Origin: Rhizaria sp. SCN 62-66
Lineage: Eukaryota; Rhizaria, unplaced
Assembly: GCA_001724265.1 (NCBI GenBank)
Contig: MEDY01000415.1
Coordinates: 1 to 25,643, forward strand
Reading direction: 5' to 3'
Length of the DNA: 25,643 bases
A program made the translations under genes and the position numbers. Below are positions 1-10,470 of the stretch, one piece after another (the stretch's first letter is position 1; every line of letters starts with the position of its first letter). The notes under the pieces are model-generated. The model was not told where the DNA came from. It searched no databases and saw only the letters and a list, made by a program, of their open reading frames with translations.

Positions 1-115
1 GCAGCGCGTGTTCGAGACGCTCATCGGCAAGCAGAAGCAGTTCCAGCTCGCCACGCAGCTCGTCCGCATGATCCTCAAGATCGACGACGTCATCCTCAAC
101 TCCGACTACGACTAA
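1..115 (+). CDS. CCT5: T-complex protein 1 subunit epsilon, C-terminal fragment
   Basis: This is the 3' end of a gene that begins outside the window. Codons run from base 2 to a TAA at 113-115 and encode 37 C-terminal residues. The stretch [16 protein letters not shown] is nearly identical to the C-terminus of the epsilon subunit of the cytosolic chaperonin CCT/TRiC ([14 protein letters not shown] in animals as I recall it), and ETLIGKKQ-like residues precede it. CCT is the ATP-driven double-ring folding machine for actin and tubulin, and the VRMILKIDD strand belongs to the equatorial domain. The protein ends NSDYD instead of the Lys/Pro/Glu tail of animals. The assignment to epsilon over other CCT subunits rests on this short segment only; the family itself is secure. 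Confidence 0.85.
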   Translation, partial: QRVFETLIGKQKQFQLATQLVRMILKIDDVILNSDYD

Positions 116-527
116 GCAGGCAGGATGACTGACGATGATGATTTGTAAAAAGTGAAGATAATGTATTTTCTTGCACATGTTATTATGAGACATAATAATG
201 TGACTATTGTTATATTTTTAATACTAGTAATAAGAAAGCAAATGATAATAACAAAACAAACAATAATACACAACAATACGAAGTTCTTAACCTGACACGC
301 TATGTTTCAGCAACGCTTGCAATTGTTGCCATTGTCAACCGTAGTTGCTTATTTGCGAGATTTATATCTTTTTAGAAGGAGTGATACGTTCTTTGTACTC
401 TGAGGTGATGATCAACAAGAGTATAGCTACGGAGTCGATACAATCGACAGCAGGTGTGAGATTGTTTATTTTCGCACACATATCTAGTTATCATAATTGG
501 TACGTACGGTATCACGCTGTGCATTCA
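116..527. other. Convergent intergenic region CCT5 / LRR gene
   Basis: This AT-rich stretch holds the 3' ends of two genes that face each other. No supported coding region is present. A minus-strand AATAAA lies at 465-470. A TGTAA occurs at 145-149, just after the CCT5 stop, but I do not see it after the other genes. Confidence 0.6.
465..470 (-). terminator. Candidate poly(A) signal (AATAAA) of the LRR gene
   Basis: The plus strand reads TTTATT, giving AATAAA on the minus strand 58 bases after the LRR gene's stop. The same hexamer lies 86-88 bases past the BBS2 and ankyrin stops. The DNA is AT-rich, so chance occurrence is possible. Confidence 0.35.
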
Positions 528-963
528 TCAAACGCGCTTCTTGGCCCTTTGCGGACTCGGGCTCGCCTTGCGCCCCGCCTTCTTCTTCCCGCTGCCCTCG
601 AGTCCGCCCTCGCCGATCCCGCCGGTCGCCGGCGCAGTCGCAACCGACGCCTTGGCCCTGGCACCTGCGCCACTGCCGCTGCCACTGCCGCTGCCGCTCT
701 TCTTGCCTGCCTTCTCCGCGGTGAGGCGCGCGCGCTCTTGATCGCGCAGGTACTTGGCAAGCCGCGCCTTCTTGGCGGCCTCCTCGCTGAGCTCCTGCCG
801 CAGCGCGTTGGCCTTGAACAGCAGCGCGCCCCAGCCGTCATACACGACCTCCGCGCCGCGCGCCGACGCGTTGCTTGCACGGGCGTTGCTGCCGCCAGAA
901 GATGCGCCAGGCACGGAGTCGTGGCCATCCGCCGCGCCCATGCCCGCGCCATCGCCTTGCTGC

Positions 964-999
<36 letters not shown>

Positions 1000-3668
1000 T
1001 GCGGTTGTGTCGTCGTCGCCTCGGTTGGCACGCTCTGCGACTCAATAAGCATCTCACTGAGGGCCGCGTTGAGCTCGTACACGTCGGCCGCGTCGAGAGG
1101 GTTCCCGCTCAGCAGCACGGCCACGCGCCGCTGCTGCCCGGCCTCGCGCAGCGCCTCGGCCACCACGCCCCACACGCGCCCGCTCGTCGCCGCGGCGGCC
1201 ACCGCGGCAGACACTGGTACCGCCACCGCGGCCGGGCTTCTCGCGCCCGCGTTCGCGCCGGTGGCGTTGATCGAGGCCGCAGTGGCGAGCGCGGCGGAGC
1301 GCACGGTGCCTAGCACGGGCTTCGGCGCGACCACGTTTGCGGTCGCAGCGGCGGCGGCGGCGGCGGCCTTCTTGGCGGCCGCGGTCGCGGCGCCCGCACC
1401 CGCGCCCGGCTTGCCCTTGGCGTCGGCGCCGCCCTTAGTCTCGGCGGCGCGCGCCTCGGCGGCGGCCCTGACCGCGGCCTCGGCGGCGGCGGCCTGGTCG
1501 AGCGCCGCGGCCAGCTCCGCGGGCGGCCGGTCCACCAGCGGCGGCAGCGGCGGCCGGCGGCCGATGGCGTTGTGGCGTAGATCCAGCGCCGCGAGCGCTG
1601 TGCTGTGCGGCAGAGCGAGCGACAGCGACACGAGCGCCTGTGTCTCGAGCGCGTTCCACGACAGGTCCAGCGCTGTCAGCCGGCTGTTGGCCGCGACGCC
1701 CGTGGCCAGCGCGGCGGCGCCCAGGTCCGTGACGCGGTTGCGCGACAGGTTGAGCCGCGCCAGATGCGGGGTGAGCGAGAGCAGCTGCCCCAGCGCCGCC
1801 GCGCCGCGGTCGCCCACGGCGTTGTGCGACAGGTCCAGTTCCCGCAGCGCCGCGGGCGGCACGCGCGCCGTCGGCGGCGCGGTCGCGCCGGGGTCCGCCG
1901 CGGCGTCGGCCTCGGCCGCGGACAGCGGGGCCAGGCCGCCGCCGTGCGCACCGACACCGAGCAGAGCGCTGCCGCCGCTGCCGGCCGCGAGCGTGAGCGC
2001 CGGGGCGGGGAAGAGGTGCGCGGCGTCGGGGCCCGCGAGAGCGCGCGCCAGCGCCTCGGCGGCATGGCAAGTCAGGCCGCAGCCGGCGAGCCGGAGCACG
2101 CGCAGCCGGCACAAGTCACCGCGGAAGAGCGACGCCAGCAGCGACGCCGACGACGACGACGCCAGCGGGGCGCGCGCGCCGCCGGGCGACGGCAGCGGCG
2201 ACGCGTCGGCGTCGTGGTCGTACACGCCGACGCTCAGCGCCGCCGCGCCCGCGCGCGCACTCGCGCTGTTGCTGCTGGAGGTGGCGCTCTCGCCGTCAAC
2301 ATCAGCGTCAGCGTCAGCGTTGTCGTCGCCGTCCTCCGCAGCTCGGCCGCCGCCGCCGCCGCCGCCGGCAGCGCTGTGTGCGGGCAGGGGTGTGACGTGC
2401 GCGTTGGCGAGCAGCTCGGCGAGCGCGGCAACGCCCGCGGCGCCCGGCGTCGCGCCCGAAAGGTCCAGCGCGGTGACGGCGCGGTTGGTCGTCAGCGCGC
2501 GCGCGAGCGCGGCGACGGCGGCGGCGGAGAGCGACGAGTGCGCGAGGTCGACGCTGGCGACGCCGCGCGGGGACGTGGCCAGCGCCGCCGCCAGCGCGAC
2601 CGCGTGCGCGTCTGTCAGCCCGTAGCGCGCAAGGGTCAGTCCCGCGGTCGCCGCTGCGGGGGCGCGCGCGAGCGCGGCCGCAGAGGGGCTGCTCGTGTCG
2701 TAGGAGTAGGTTGCAGCGTCGTCGGCATAGGCGGGGGCGGGCTCTTCGTCAAGTGGGAGCGCGTGCTCGTGGTCCTGTGCGTCGTGAGCGTGACTGTCAG
2801 TTGCATCGTCGTCGTCCTCGTCCTCATCCTCGTCTTCATCGACGTCACCGTCGCTGTCAGCTTCAGCGTCAGCGCCGGACTCGGGCTCAGCGCCGTGCTC
2901 GTCGCCAAGAGAGCCGTCGCCGTGAGAGCCGTCGCCGGCCTCGGGGTGCCCGCCGCGCCGCTTCTTGCCCCTGCGCGCGCGCCGGCCGCTTTTGCCGTCG
3001 GCCGTCGCGGCAGCATCAGCGCCCGCAGCGGCGGCAGCGGGGGAGACGCGCGAGGCATCGACGCCGCTGCCGCGCCGCGTCGCGCAACTAGTCGCGCCGG
3101 CGCCAGCGCCAGCGGTCGCGCGGGCGCCGGAGCCAGGCCGGAGCGCGGCACGCGCGGCGGCGGCCTCAGCGGCGGCCTCGGCGGCGGCGAGCTGGACGAG
3201 GACCTTGGCGGCTGGCGCTGTGCCCAGCTTGTCGCAGGCGGCCAGGTAGGCGAGCTGACCCGAGGCCTTGAGGCGCGCGTATTCGGCCGGCGTCAGCGTG
3301 CCCGAGGACGCCGTGAGTGCGGCGACGCTGGGCGAGTGCACGAGCGCAGGCCCGCGCGGGTGCGGGCGGGGTGCGGCGCTGAGAGGTCCAGGGCTGAGAG
3401 GGGCAGAGGAGTGGGCGGGGCCGGGCTTCACGGCGGAGTACTGAGCGGAAACACCGGCTTGGCGGGATGAGGACGCGAGCGCGGAGGCAAGATGCGACAG
3501 GGAGTGCGGGTTCGCGGCAGAGTGCCCGGCGAGCGGCGGGCGAGAGGCGCTGCCGCCACGGGAGACCGGCAGCGAAGACGAATCTGGACGAAGCAGAACG
3601 GACGCGATGGCCGCCTGCTTCTCGCCCGCCTCATACGCGGAGAGCGACAAAGAGGGGCCGTGACTCAT
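528..3668 (-). CDS. Leucine-rich repeat (RNase-inhibitor type) protein with polyQ and acidic tracts
   Basis: Single-exon frame of 1,046 residues, ATG at 3668 (MSHGPS) to TGA at 528-530. The frame is open 20 codons further upstream, but the first codon there is GTG, so I chose the first ATG. Residues 1-270 are Ser/Ala/Pro-rich. Near 270-300 is an acidic run (EDEDEDEDDDD). LRRs of the ribonuclease-inhibitor kind (LxxLDLSxNxVGDxGAxALAxxL) run from about 343 to 700, clearest at 600-700 (LRELDLSHNAVG, LARLNLSRNRV, LTALDLSWNAL, LAALDLRHNAIG). Low-complexity segments interrupt the repeat array. A Q12 tract lies near 885-900. The C-terminus is helical and basic, with a GSGSGSGS run and a Lys-rich end. 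Such repeats usually bind proteins. No NACHT, kinase or other catalytic domain is visible, so the function is unknown. Confidence 0.8.
966..1001 (+). repeat. CTG/CAG trinucleotide repeat coding polyQ
   Basis: Ten uninterrupted CTG units (966-995) are followed by TTG-CTG. On the minus strand this is (CAG)n with a CAA interruption and encodes 12 consecutive Gln in the LRR protein. It is the purest triplet run in the window and the most likely to vary in length. Confidence 0.9.
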
Positions 3669-4231
3669 ACTATGTACGGGCTGAGAAGGTTGGACCGTGT
3701 CTGTGCGGGGGGTTGGGCGAGTATGCACAATTTGGACGAGTCGCCCGTTACCAAGAGATGCTCGAGACCTAGAGGGGTTTTGAGGGAGATATAGGTGTGA
3801 GCCTCGATCACAATTGCGGTCAACAAAATTTTAATATAATGCAAATCTATTAACACTGAGTTCTTTTAGTTGATGGCGCTTGGATTAACGGATTCCTGAA
3901 CGCCTATACAACGTCTAAAACTAACTTTCCTGAGACCCATGGGGCGACACATCTTCGCGGAAGTTGTATGTTTAGCCACTTTTAGCTCGACCGTTGACTT
4001 GTTTGCGCTATTATGGAGGCATTTAAGATCACTTTGCTATAATCCATGTCTTTGCATGCTATTTTAACGCCCCACAATTTCAACTACTCTGGTATCCAGA
4101 CGCACGTGCTCGCAATGACGCGAGACTTCTAAAGGAGCCACTTGTCGACATCGCCCATGCTTCCTACACATTGTTTTATCAACACTAACCAACTGCACAC
4201 CCAATGTATCCCCTTGTTTTTGCAGCTCCCT
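3669..4231. promoter_or_regulatory. Divergent intergenic region LRR gene / TMEM144
   Basis: These 563 bases must contain both promoters. The part next to the LRR gene is GC-richer (5' leader); the centre is AT-rich. A palindromic E-box CACGTG is at 4103-4108. A pyrimidine tract ending in CAG at 4211-4225 stops six bases before the TMEM144 ATG and resembles a 3' splice site. No TATA box can be assigned with confidence. Confidence 0.5.
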
Positions 4232-5856
4232 ATGGTTTCCGCAGCGGTCGGATACCTTGGCACTCTTGTGAGTGCCATTTGCTGGGGAAGCAACTACCTT
4301 CCTGTGAAGAAATATGGTGCGTTCTCACTTTTTACAGTGTGTCTAGCCTCTTGTATGGCACATCACCGACAGGTCACCTGCTTCAGTTGCACAAGGTCTT
4401 AAGGACATCATTATCCCGGGCGTTTTGTTCTGAATTGCGCTTGATATCACATCATAAACCTCATATTTCTTCTGCCTCACCTCTTTGCTCTTCGCTCATT
4501 TTTATTCGCTCTATGACGTTAATGCTCATAGATACTGGAAACGGCATGTACTACCAGTTCATCATGTGCTTGTCGATCTTCCTCTTCGGGTTCTTTCTGT
4601 GCTGCATTCGTGGCTTCCCACCCCTGGCGCCGTTCGCCACGCTCACGGGCTCGCTGTGGACGCTGGGCAACCTGCTTGTGATCCCTATCATCCAGCGCGT
4701 CGGCATCGGCATGGGGCTCGTCTTTTGGTCCGGCAGCTCCATGTTCACCGGCTGGCTCATCTCTGTGCTGGGCGGCATGGGGCTCAAGCCTCAGCGCGAC
4801 TCGGTCGGCTCGTGGCCGCTCAACATCGCCGGCGTCGTCGTCGCGCTCTCTGCGCTCGTGCTCGCCACGCAGATGCAGACGACCATCAAGCCGCCCTCGG
4901 ACGTGCTTGCCGCCGCCGCGGCGGCGGCGGCCGCCGACGGCGACAAGCACGCCGCTGACACGGACAGCGCCAGCGCGCTCGCCGGCCTAGGCAGCAACAG
5001 CAGCAGCAGCTTCGCGCGCGACGCCAGCGTCAACGGACTCGTCTCGGAGCAGTTCAACGACGGCGTGGCGATGCACTCGACTTACGCGGGCAGTGGCGGT
5101 GTGGTGGCGAAGGAGCCCGCGTCGTTCGCGCCCGGCGACCGGCCCGCTGACTCGACGCGCGCGCCCACGGCGCCGCTGCTGCAGACGGGAGACCTCTCCA
5201 CCTCAAGCTCCGACGCCGACGCCTTCGCAGGCGCCCCGCTCGACGGCGGCAAGGGCGCGGGCGTGCGAGCGGCTCCGCAGCACGCTGTCACAATCACCAT
5301 CCCGGCGGACGTGCTGGGCAGTAACAACGCGGGCGGCACGGTCACGGCGACCAGCATCCCGGGCGTGACGGCCAGCGACCGGCTCGTGGGCGTCGTCATG
5401 GCGCTTGTCGCGGGCTGCTTCTTCGGCATCAACTTCAACGGCGTGCAGCTCTCGATGGAGCGCGATCCCGAGGCGAGCCAGCAGGCGATCGACTACGCCT
5501 TCTCGCATTTCCTGGGCATCTTCATCATGTCCTCGATCGTGTTCTTGCTCTACTGCACCTACTGCGTCGTGTCCGAGAACAAGCCCCCGCAGATCCCCGG
5601 CGGCGGCATCTTCACGCCCGCCGCCGTCGTGTCGGGGCTGATGTGGGCGCTGGCGCAGACGGCGTGGTTCATCTCTAACGACGCGCTCTCGCAGTCCATT
5701 ACGTGGCCGCTCATCGTCGTCGGCCCCAGCGCCGTAGGCGCGCTCTGGTCAGTCTTCTTCAAGGAGATCCAGGGCCGCCGCAACCTCACCCTGCTCGCCT
5801 GCGTCATCAGCGCCTCCGCACTCTCAGCCGGGCTCGTCGTCGCCAGCAAGAAGTGA
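4232..5856 (+). CDS. TMEM144: TMEM144-family multi-pass membrane transporter
   Basis: Two exons, 4232-4316 and 4532-5856, join in frame to 469 residues (stop TGA 5854-5856). The splice restores the family signature SNYLPVKKY-DTGNGMYYQ (animal members: SNF-PVKK-DTGDGM-FQ). Ten hydrophobic segments are visible in two halves: five at about 3-145 and five at about 311-466 (from VGVVMALVAGCFFGINF to ACVISASALSAGLVV). This is the DMT-superfamily plan of TMEM144 (DUF1632), thought to transport carbohydrate-like solutes. A hydrophilic Ala/Ser/Asp-rich insertion (about 150-310) separates the halves and explains the length over the roughly 345 residues of the human protein. An in-frame ATG at 4157 would add 25 residues, but a splice-acceptor-like tract lies between, so I prefer 4232. 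Confidence 0.88.
4317..4531 (+). other. Intron of TMEM144 (215 bp)
   Basis: The donor is G|GTGCGT and the acceptor is CTCATAG. Phase 1: the Asp codon of DTGNGM is split between the exons. Without removal the frame shifts and the conserved family motif is broken. Confidence 0.88.
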
Positions 5857-6205
5857 GCGCAGTGCATTGGTTAAGTCGTAGTTAGAGAGCTGCATTAGGG
5901 TTGAGGAGACACGACCAAGCATTGGTACCGCGCAATTTCTCATGCAAGGCTTGAGTGATATTAAAATATGAATTGATCCCCATCATGTCTGTGTCAGTCT
6001 GATCGAGCGCTAAAGGGTGTGATGATTCCGACGTACGATAGTTGTGTGGATCAATAATTCTTCGTTCATATTTTGATTACAGAAATTGAGACGGATCAAT
6101 GACCATGGTGTATTTATTTTGAAGAGAAACTCAAATATATAATCATAGTTCACGTTTTGACATCGTATATCGCGATACGCATTCGATATCACGCGTCATC
6201 CGTTC
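5857..6205. other. Convergent intergenic region TMEM144 / BBS2
   Basis: AT-rich 3' ends of both genes. A minus-strand AATAAA at 6113-6118 lies 88 bases after the BBS2 stop. Nothing else is recognised. Confidence 0.6.
6113..6118 (-). terminator. Candidate poly(A) signal (AATAAA) of BBS2
   Basis: TTTATT on the plus strand, 88 bases beyond the BBS2 TGA. Supported by position only. Confidence 0.35.
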
Positions 6206-9200
6206 TCAACCGTTTATGCCCAGGGGCCCCGTCGCCGGCGCCGCCCCGCCGCCGGCGCCGGCCTCAGCGAGCGACGCAGTCCTGCCCGGCAGCGTGCGGA
6301 TCCACGCCGCGACGTCGCCAATCTCGGGCGCGGCCGCGGGCTTGGGGCCCAGCGCGAAGGCGGCCGCGAGCGCCGCGGGCGAGCCGGCCTGCACTGCGGC
6401 GCGGCAGTGCGTGATCACCTCGGCCTTGGCGCCGCCGTAGCGCAGCCGCGATGCCTTCTGGATCACCTCATTCAGCGACTTGAGCGCCGTCGTCAGCGCC
6501 GAGTGGGTCGCTGCGCGCTTCGTCGACTCGTCTGTGATGCGCATGCGCGTTATAAGATAATGATCAGAGAGTGTTTTTGAGTCAAGATACGTTAACAATA
6601 CGCATTCGTTCCATAAATAATATGTTAGTAGTTTCATTTTAAACATCATAATCGCATTTGATCTACTACTACTTGCACAAGATCATCGCACAACGTACCC
6701 TGGAGTTGGTTGTTCGCGTCGTTGATCTGCTCGAACACGCGGCGCACCTCGGCAGGCCGCTGTAGCAGGCGCGCGTCCTCGGCCGCTACGTGCAGGTTCT
6801 TGATGTCCGCAACCACTTCAGCGCTGTCCGCGGTCATGCGCGCACTGTAAAGAAAGAACAATCAAACGCAAGTGAAGACAAAATACAAAGTGAGATGCAT
6901 AAAGCACAAAACAAGTGGTTGAGTACAAAAACAAACTTATCAAGATCCAATAACAGTTGTGAGTCGCATGTATGCATATGCGCGCGTACCGTGTCGCGGT
7001 AAGACCCTTGATCGTGGCCATGATGGCGCCGATCTTCTCCGTCTCCTGCGGGAAGGCGCAGGCGGCGTGAGTGGCGCCAAGCCCGAACCAGTCGCCGATG
7101 TCCTGCACGAGCTCGCCCGCGAACTCGGCGTCGTCGCACGCGATCGCGATCGTTTCGCGGCCCATCGCCACCACCACGGGCGTCTGGTTATGTAGCGAGT
7201 AGAGCGCAACGGCCACCACGGCCGCCGTCTCGCCTGTGACGCCGCCGCCGCCGCTGAGGTCGGCGAGCCGAAACGCGCGGTCCGTGGCGTCGACGGCGAG
7301 CGCGTTGGCGACCACGGTAGCGTCGTCCAGGTGGAAAGCCTGACGCACCCACAGCAGCAGCCGGTTCGCGTGCTCGCCGCGCACGCGCAGCGCCACCAGC
7401 CCCGCGGGCAGCGCCATGGCGGGCGCGAAGGGCGCGGGGAAGTAGCGCGCGTACCGCGGCAGCGTGCGCGGAACCTCGAAGACGTGGTCGCCGTCGGCGC
7501 CGCGCAGCCCGACGACGCAGCGCAGCGTCACGTCGGCGGCCACGTTGCGGTCTACGGGCACGGGCACAGACACCACGGGCACGGGCCGGTCGGGCACGAT
7601 GAGACGCGTGTGGCCGTGGAACAAGGCCGTCGACGTGATGGCCAGCGCCTTGATGATGGCGTTGTTGTTGACGCCCAGCCGCAGCTCCAGCCCACCTGCA
7701 GAGAGCTGCGGCACCAGCTCCAGCACCAGCTTCGTGTGCGGCGGGATCAGCGGCTGCGCAGCGTTGCCTTCGGCGTCGGTCCCCGCACCGCCCGCGCCGG
7801 CGGCGTCCGCGCGCACCGAGAGCTCCGTCGTCTCCGCGCCTTTGACCTTGCTCCCACTGTTGCTGTTGTTACCATTCGAGCCCGTGGCACTGATGGCGAC
7901 CTCGATCTCGCGCAGCTCTCTGAGCAGGGCCAGCTTCTCGTCCAGCAGCAGGCGCAGCTCGCGGGCCCGCGCAGCGGCGGCGCCGGCGTCGACCTCGCCC
8001 TCACCCACGGCCGCCACAGTCGCCGCCCCGGCCGCCGCAGAGGACGCGTCCGCCAGCGTCAGCGCCGTCACCGCGCCCGCCGCGCTGCACACCATCACAG
8101 CCATTCCCGCGCAAGCGGCGCCGGCGGCAGCGCTCGGGGCAGCGGTCGCGGCAAGGGCTGCGGGCGCGGGTGCGAAGGGGCCTGCGACGGCGGCGACGAC
8201 GGGCCCCTCAACGGTAGCCTGGCACAGCAGCATGCCCGTGCGCGTATCGCGCGCCTCGACGCGCCCGCAGTCCCACACCACGACCAGCGCGGCGGTGGCG
8301 GCGCCCGCCGCGGCGGGCAGCCCGGGCGCGGCGGGCGGCGGCGGCGGCAGCACAAGCAGTGCGACCACGGAGTCCCGCGCGCGCACCGACCAGGCCTTGT
8401 CGCCCGCAGGCGTGTAGGCGCCCACGACGCCGCCCGCGAGCGCGAACGCGAAGCCCATCGCGCCCGTCGTGTTGGCCGCCGCGGCCGCCGCGGCCGCCGC
8501 CGCCGCGGAGGCCGACACCGGCGCGGTGGGCGAGCCTGTGGGCGAGGCGAGGCTGGGGAAGGGCAGCGGGACGAGGTGCGTCGGCACGTCGCTCTCGTGA
8601 TGCTCGGCAACAATGTCGACGCCGCGGTACACGCGGATCGCGTAGTCGTCCGCGCCCACAAGCAGCTCGCACAGCGCCGAGGGGCTTTGAGCACCAACCG
8701 CGCCCACAGCGCCCGCCGCGCCCGTCGTCGCGCTCGATGCGGTGATGAGGGGCGCGAGCGCGGGCAGCGGGCGCGCGGCCATGCACGAGACCGTGTCGCC
8801 GCACACGGACCAGTAGGCCTCGGCGCCGTCGGGCGCCGCGTAGCCGTGCAGCGAGCAGTTGCCGCCCGCGATGGCGAGCGGCTCCGCGGGCTTGAGCAGC
8901 GGCGCGAAAGCGAGCCGCGTCGCGCCGTCGGGCAGTGGCGCCGTGTACAGCGTGCGGTTCGCCTCCACGTCAAACGCGTGCAAGTGCTCCGCGGAGCCGC
9001 ACAGCAGGTAGTCGCGCGGGACCGCTGTCGCCACCGCCGCCGCAGCAGTCGCTGACGTGGAATTGTCTGTGGAGGCGGAGAGGTCGGGTAGCAGCGGGTC
9101 GCCAGCGGCGTCGAGCGCGGCCAGCGAGGCGGGCAGCGTGCCCACGGCAAGCGCGGTCACAGCCGCGGGCAGGTTGAGCCGGCGCGTGATGAGCGCGGGG

Positions 9201-9349
9201 TCTTGCGCCGAGGGCGTGTAGAGCACGAGCGAGGACGCCGAGGTGGCCACGGCGAGCACGGGCGTCACGCCGTCGAAGCAGCCCACAACGGCCATCTGCG
9301 GCAGCACGCGGTCGTTGAGCGCAAACTCAAAACTGCGGACGAGTTGCAT
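6206..9349 (-). CDS. BBS2: Bardet-Biedl syndrome 2 protein homologue (BBSome subunit)
   Basis: Three exons on the minus strand, 9349-6990, 6844-6699 and 6531-6206, give 943 residues. BBS2 is a core subunit of the BBSome, the coat-like complex that moves membrane proteins in and out of cilia with intraflagellar transport. Diagnostic BBS2 blocks: MAVVGCFDGVTPVLAVATS (near 20-40), IAGGNCSLHGY with YWSVCGDTVSCMA (about 160-190), ELLVGADDYAIRVYRG (about 226-241), VEARDTRTGMLL (about 360), and the C-terminal ADIKNLHVAAEDARLL with KSLNEVIQKASRLRYG. Order: beta-propeller, short coiled coil (about 460-482), GAE-like beta domain, platform, C-terminal helices. It is longer than human BBS2 (721) because of Ala/Gly-rich loops in the propeller and an Asn/Ser-rich linker after the coiled coil. 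Exon joins keep the frame and rebuild the C-terminal homology. Stop TGA. Confidence 0.93.
6532..6698 (-). other. BBS2 intron 2 (167 bp)
   Basis: Donor G|GTACGT, acceptor ATCACAG, phase 1. It joins NNQLQ to DESTKRAATHSAL, matching the helix order of other BBS2 proteins. It contains TACTAAC, a perfect yeast-type branch-point heptamer, although this lies rather far from the acceptor. Confidence 0.87.
6845..6989 (-). other. BBS2 intron 1 (145 bp)
   Basis: Donor G|GTACGC, acceptor CTTTACAG after a T-rich tract, phase 2. It joins LTATR to ARMTADSAEV. The intron is AT-rich between GC-rich exons. Confidence 0.88.
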
Positions 9350-9894
9350 GGTGGGCGAGTGGTGTGGTCAACAGCGGACAGCTGCTGCAGAATGATAGAC
9401 AAAGTTCGGTACGAACCGTTGGCAGGAGGTTTAGATCTCTGCCAGGGCTATAAAAGCTCAGAACAGACACTAAACAATTCCAGTTAGATAGTTACTTGAT
9501 GGTACCAAGAGAAATTGCCCTTTATAAAGCAGATGATTGACTGGAACGTGTACGTTTGCATGAAAAGAGGACGAGATACGTTGTACAGTGCAAGGTGAGA
9601 CTAGTTCAATTTTGAAGTGTTATCTAGCATGGCCGAGTCCGTTGTTTTCAAATACACTCTATATACAAAATATAGTACAAAATGTCGTTTGATATATTGG
9701 AGTGACACTTTAAAATAAGATGATGACTTTGTATAGTGCGTGAATTCGTAAACGGGCTCAGCCTCGTTTTTGCCCGAGCTTGTGGCCTGTTCGCTGTGGC
9801 CACACGGCCAAAAACAGTAACGGCCGCTATATATCATGATGCCAGACTCGGCTCAAATCGATTTTGCACTATGGTGTTATTAGACCCACACCGC
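9350..9894. promoter_or_regulatory. Intergenic region upstream of BBS2
   Basis: These 545 bases separate BBS2 from the end of the next minus-strand gene, so they hold the BBS2 promoter. Visible items: the inverted repeat GTTCG-GTA-CGAAC at 9404-9416, and CTATAAAAG near 9449, which is TATA-like on the plus strand where no gene follows. I found no convincing RFX X-box. No supported ORF. Confidence 0.5.
9404..9416. repeat. Short inverted repeat upstream of BBS2
   Basis: Perfect 5-base arms GTTCG/CGAAC around GTA, 55 bases upstream of the BBS2 ATG. It could be a dimeric transcription-factor site; no factor is assigned. Confidence 0.4.
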
Positions 9895-10470
9895 TCACAC
9901 AGCCGCAGCTTCAGCCTTCTGTGTCTTGGTTGTTTGTTGCATATCCTGCGCTGGTTGCGTCTGCTGCAGCTGCTTCTGCTGTTGCTGCTGCTGCCAGAGC
10001 GACATGGCGCGCGTTTCGCTCATCCCTGCCCCCTTGGGCGCGCGATCCTCGCGCATCACGCCCTGCGCCTCGATCAGCCCGCGCCGCACGGCCGCGGAGC
10101 CCTGCTGGCCCGCCCTCTCCGTCCTCTCCCCCGATTCGCCAGATTGTGCAGAGTTGCGGCTGCAGCGGGCCAGCGCGCGCGCGGCGGCCGCGTCGGCCTC
10201 GGCGTCGTCGCGCGCGCGCCAGTAGCGGTCCACGGCCGTGGCGTCGCGCCGCGGCGGCCGCGGGGCCGGCACGGGCGCCGCCTGCGCGCCCAGTGACGCC
10301 AGCGAAGCGGGCAGCGGCACTAAAGCCGCGGACTCGGCTGCCGCACCAGCTACCGCAGACTCGGCCCCACTGCTCGACGAAGAGAGCGCGGCGGCGGCGG
10401 TCTCGGCGCCCGCGCCCGCGGCGCCCGCGCGCAGTCGCTCCTTGGCAACGGCGCGAAGCCCATGCCAGTG
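9895..10470 (-). other. Possible readthrough or interrupted C-terminal extension of the REF-SN protein
   Basis: Directly after the TAG at 10471-10473 the same frame continues 191 codons to TGA at 9895-9897. It encodes HWHGLRAVAKERLRAG, an Ala/Ser-rich linker, then AVDRYWRARDDAEADAAAA and a Gln-rich end (WQQQQQQKQLQQ). RYW followed by an acidic/Arg/Ala helix echoes NRYWVDNDARVARERE upstream of the TAG, and the polyQ end uses mixed CAG/CAA codons. In this GC-rich DNA other frames are open too, so openness alone is weak evidence. Alternatives: true stop with a decayed tail, a CAG-to-TAG change or assembly error, translational readthrough, or removal as a 51-base intron from 10521 to 10471, which would keep the frame but has a poor donor (GTGTCG). 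Confidence 0.5.

Noticed and set aside
323-337. X-box-like GTTGCCATTGTCAAC
   Set aside because: Located between two convergent 3' ends, where no promoter is expected.
754-2625. 623-codon plus-strand open frame opposite the LRR gene
   Set aside because: Ala/Ser-rich shadow frame produced by GC-rich antisense codons; no motif, while the minus strand shows clear LRRs.
7331-9055. 574-codon plus-strand open frame opposite BBS2
   Set aside because: Arg/Gly/His-rich antisense shadow; the BBS2 frame has strong family similarity.
9626-9637. tRNA A-box-like TGGCCGAGTCCG
   Set aside because: No B box or cloverleaf follows within the required distance.
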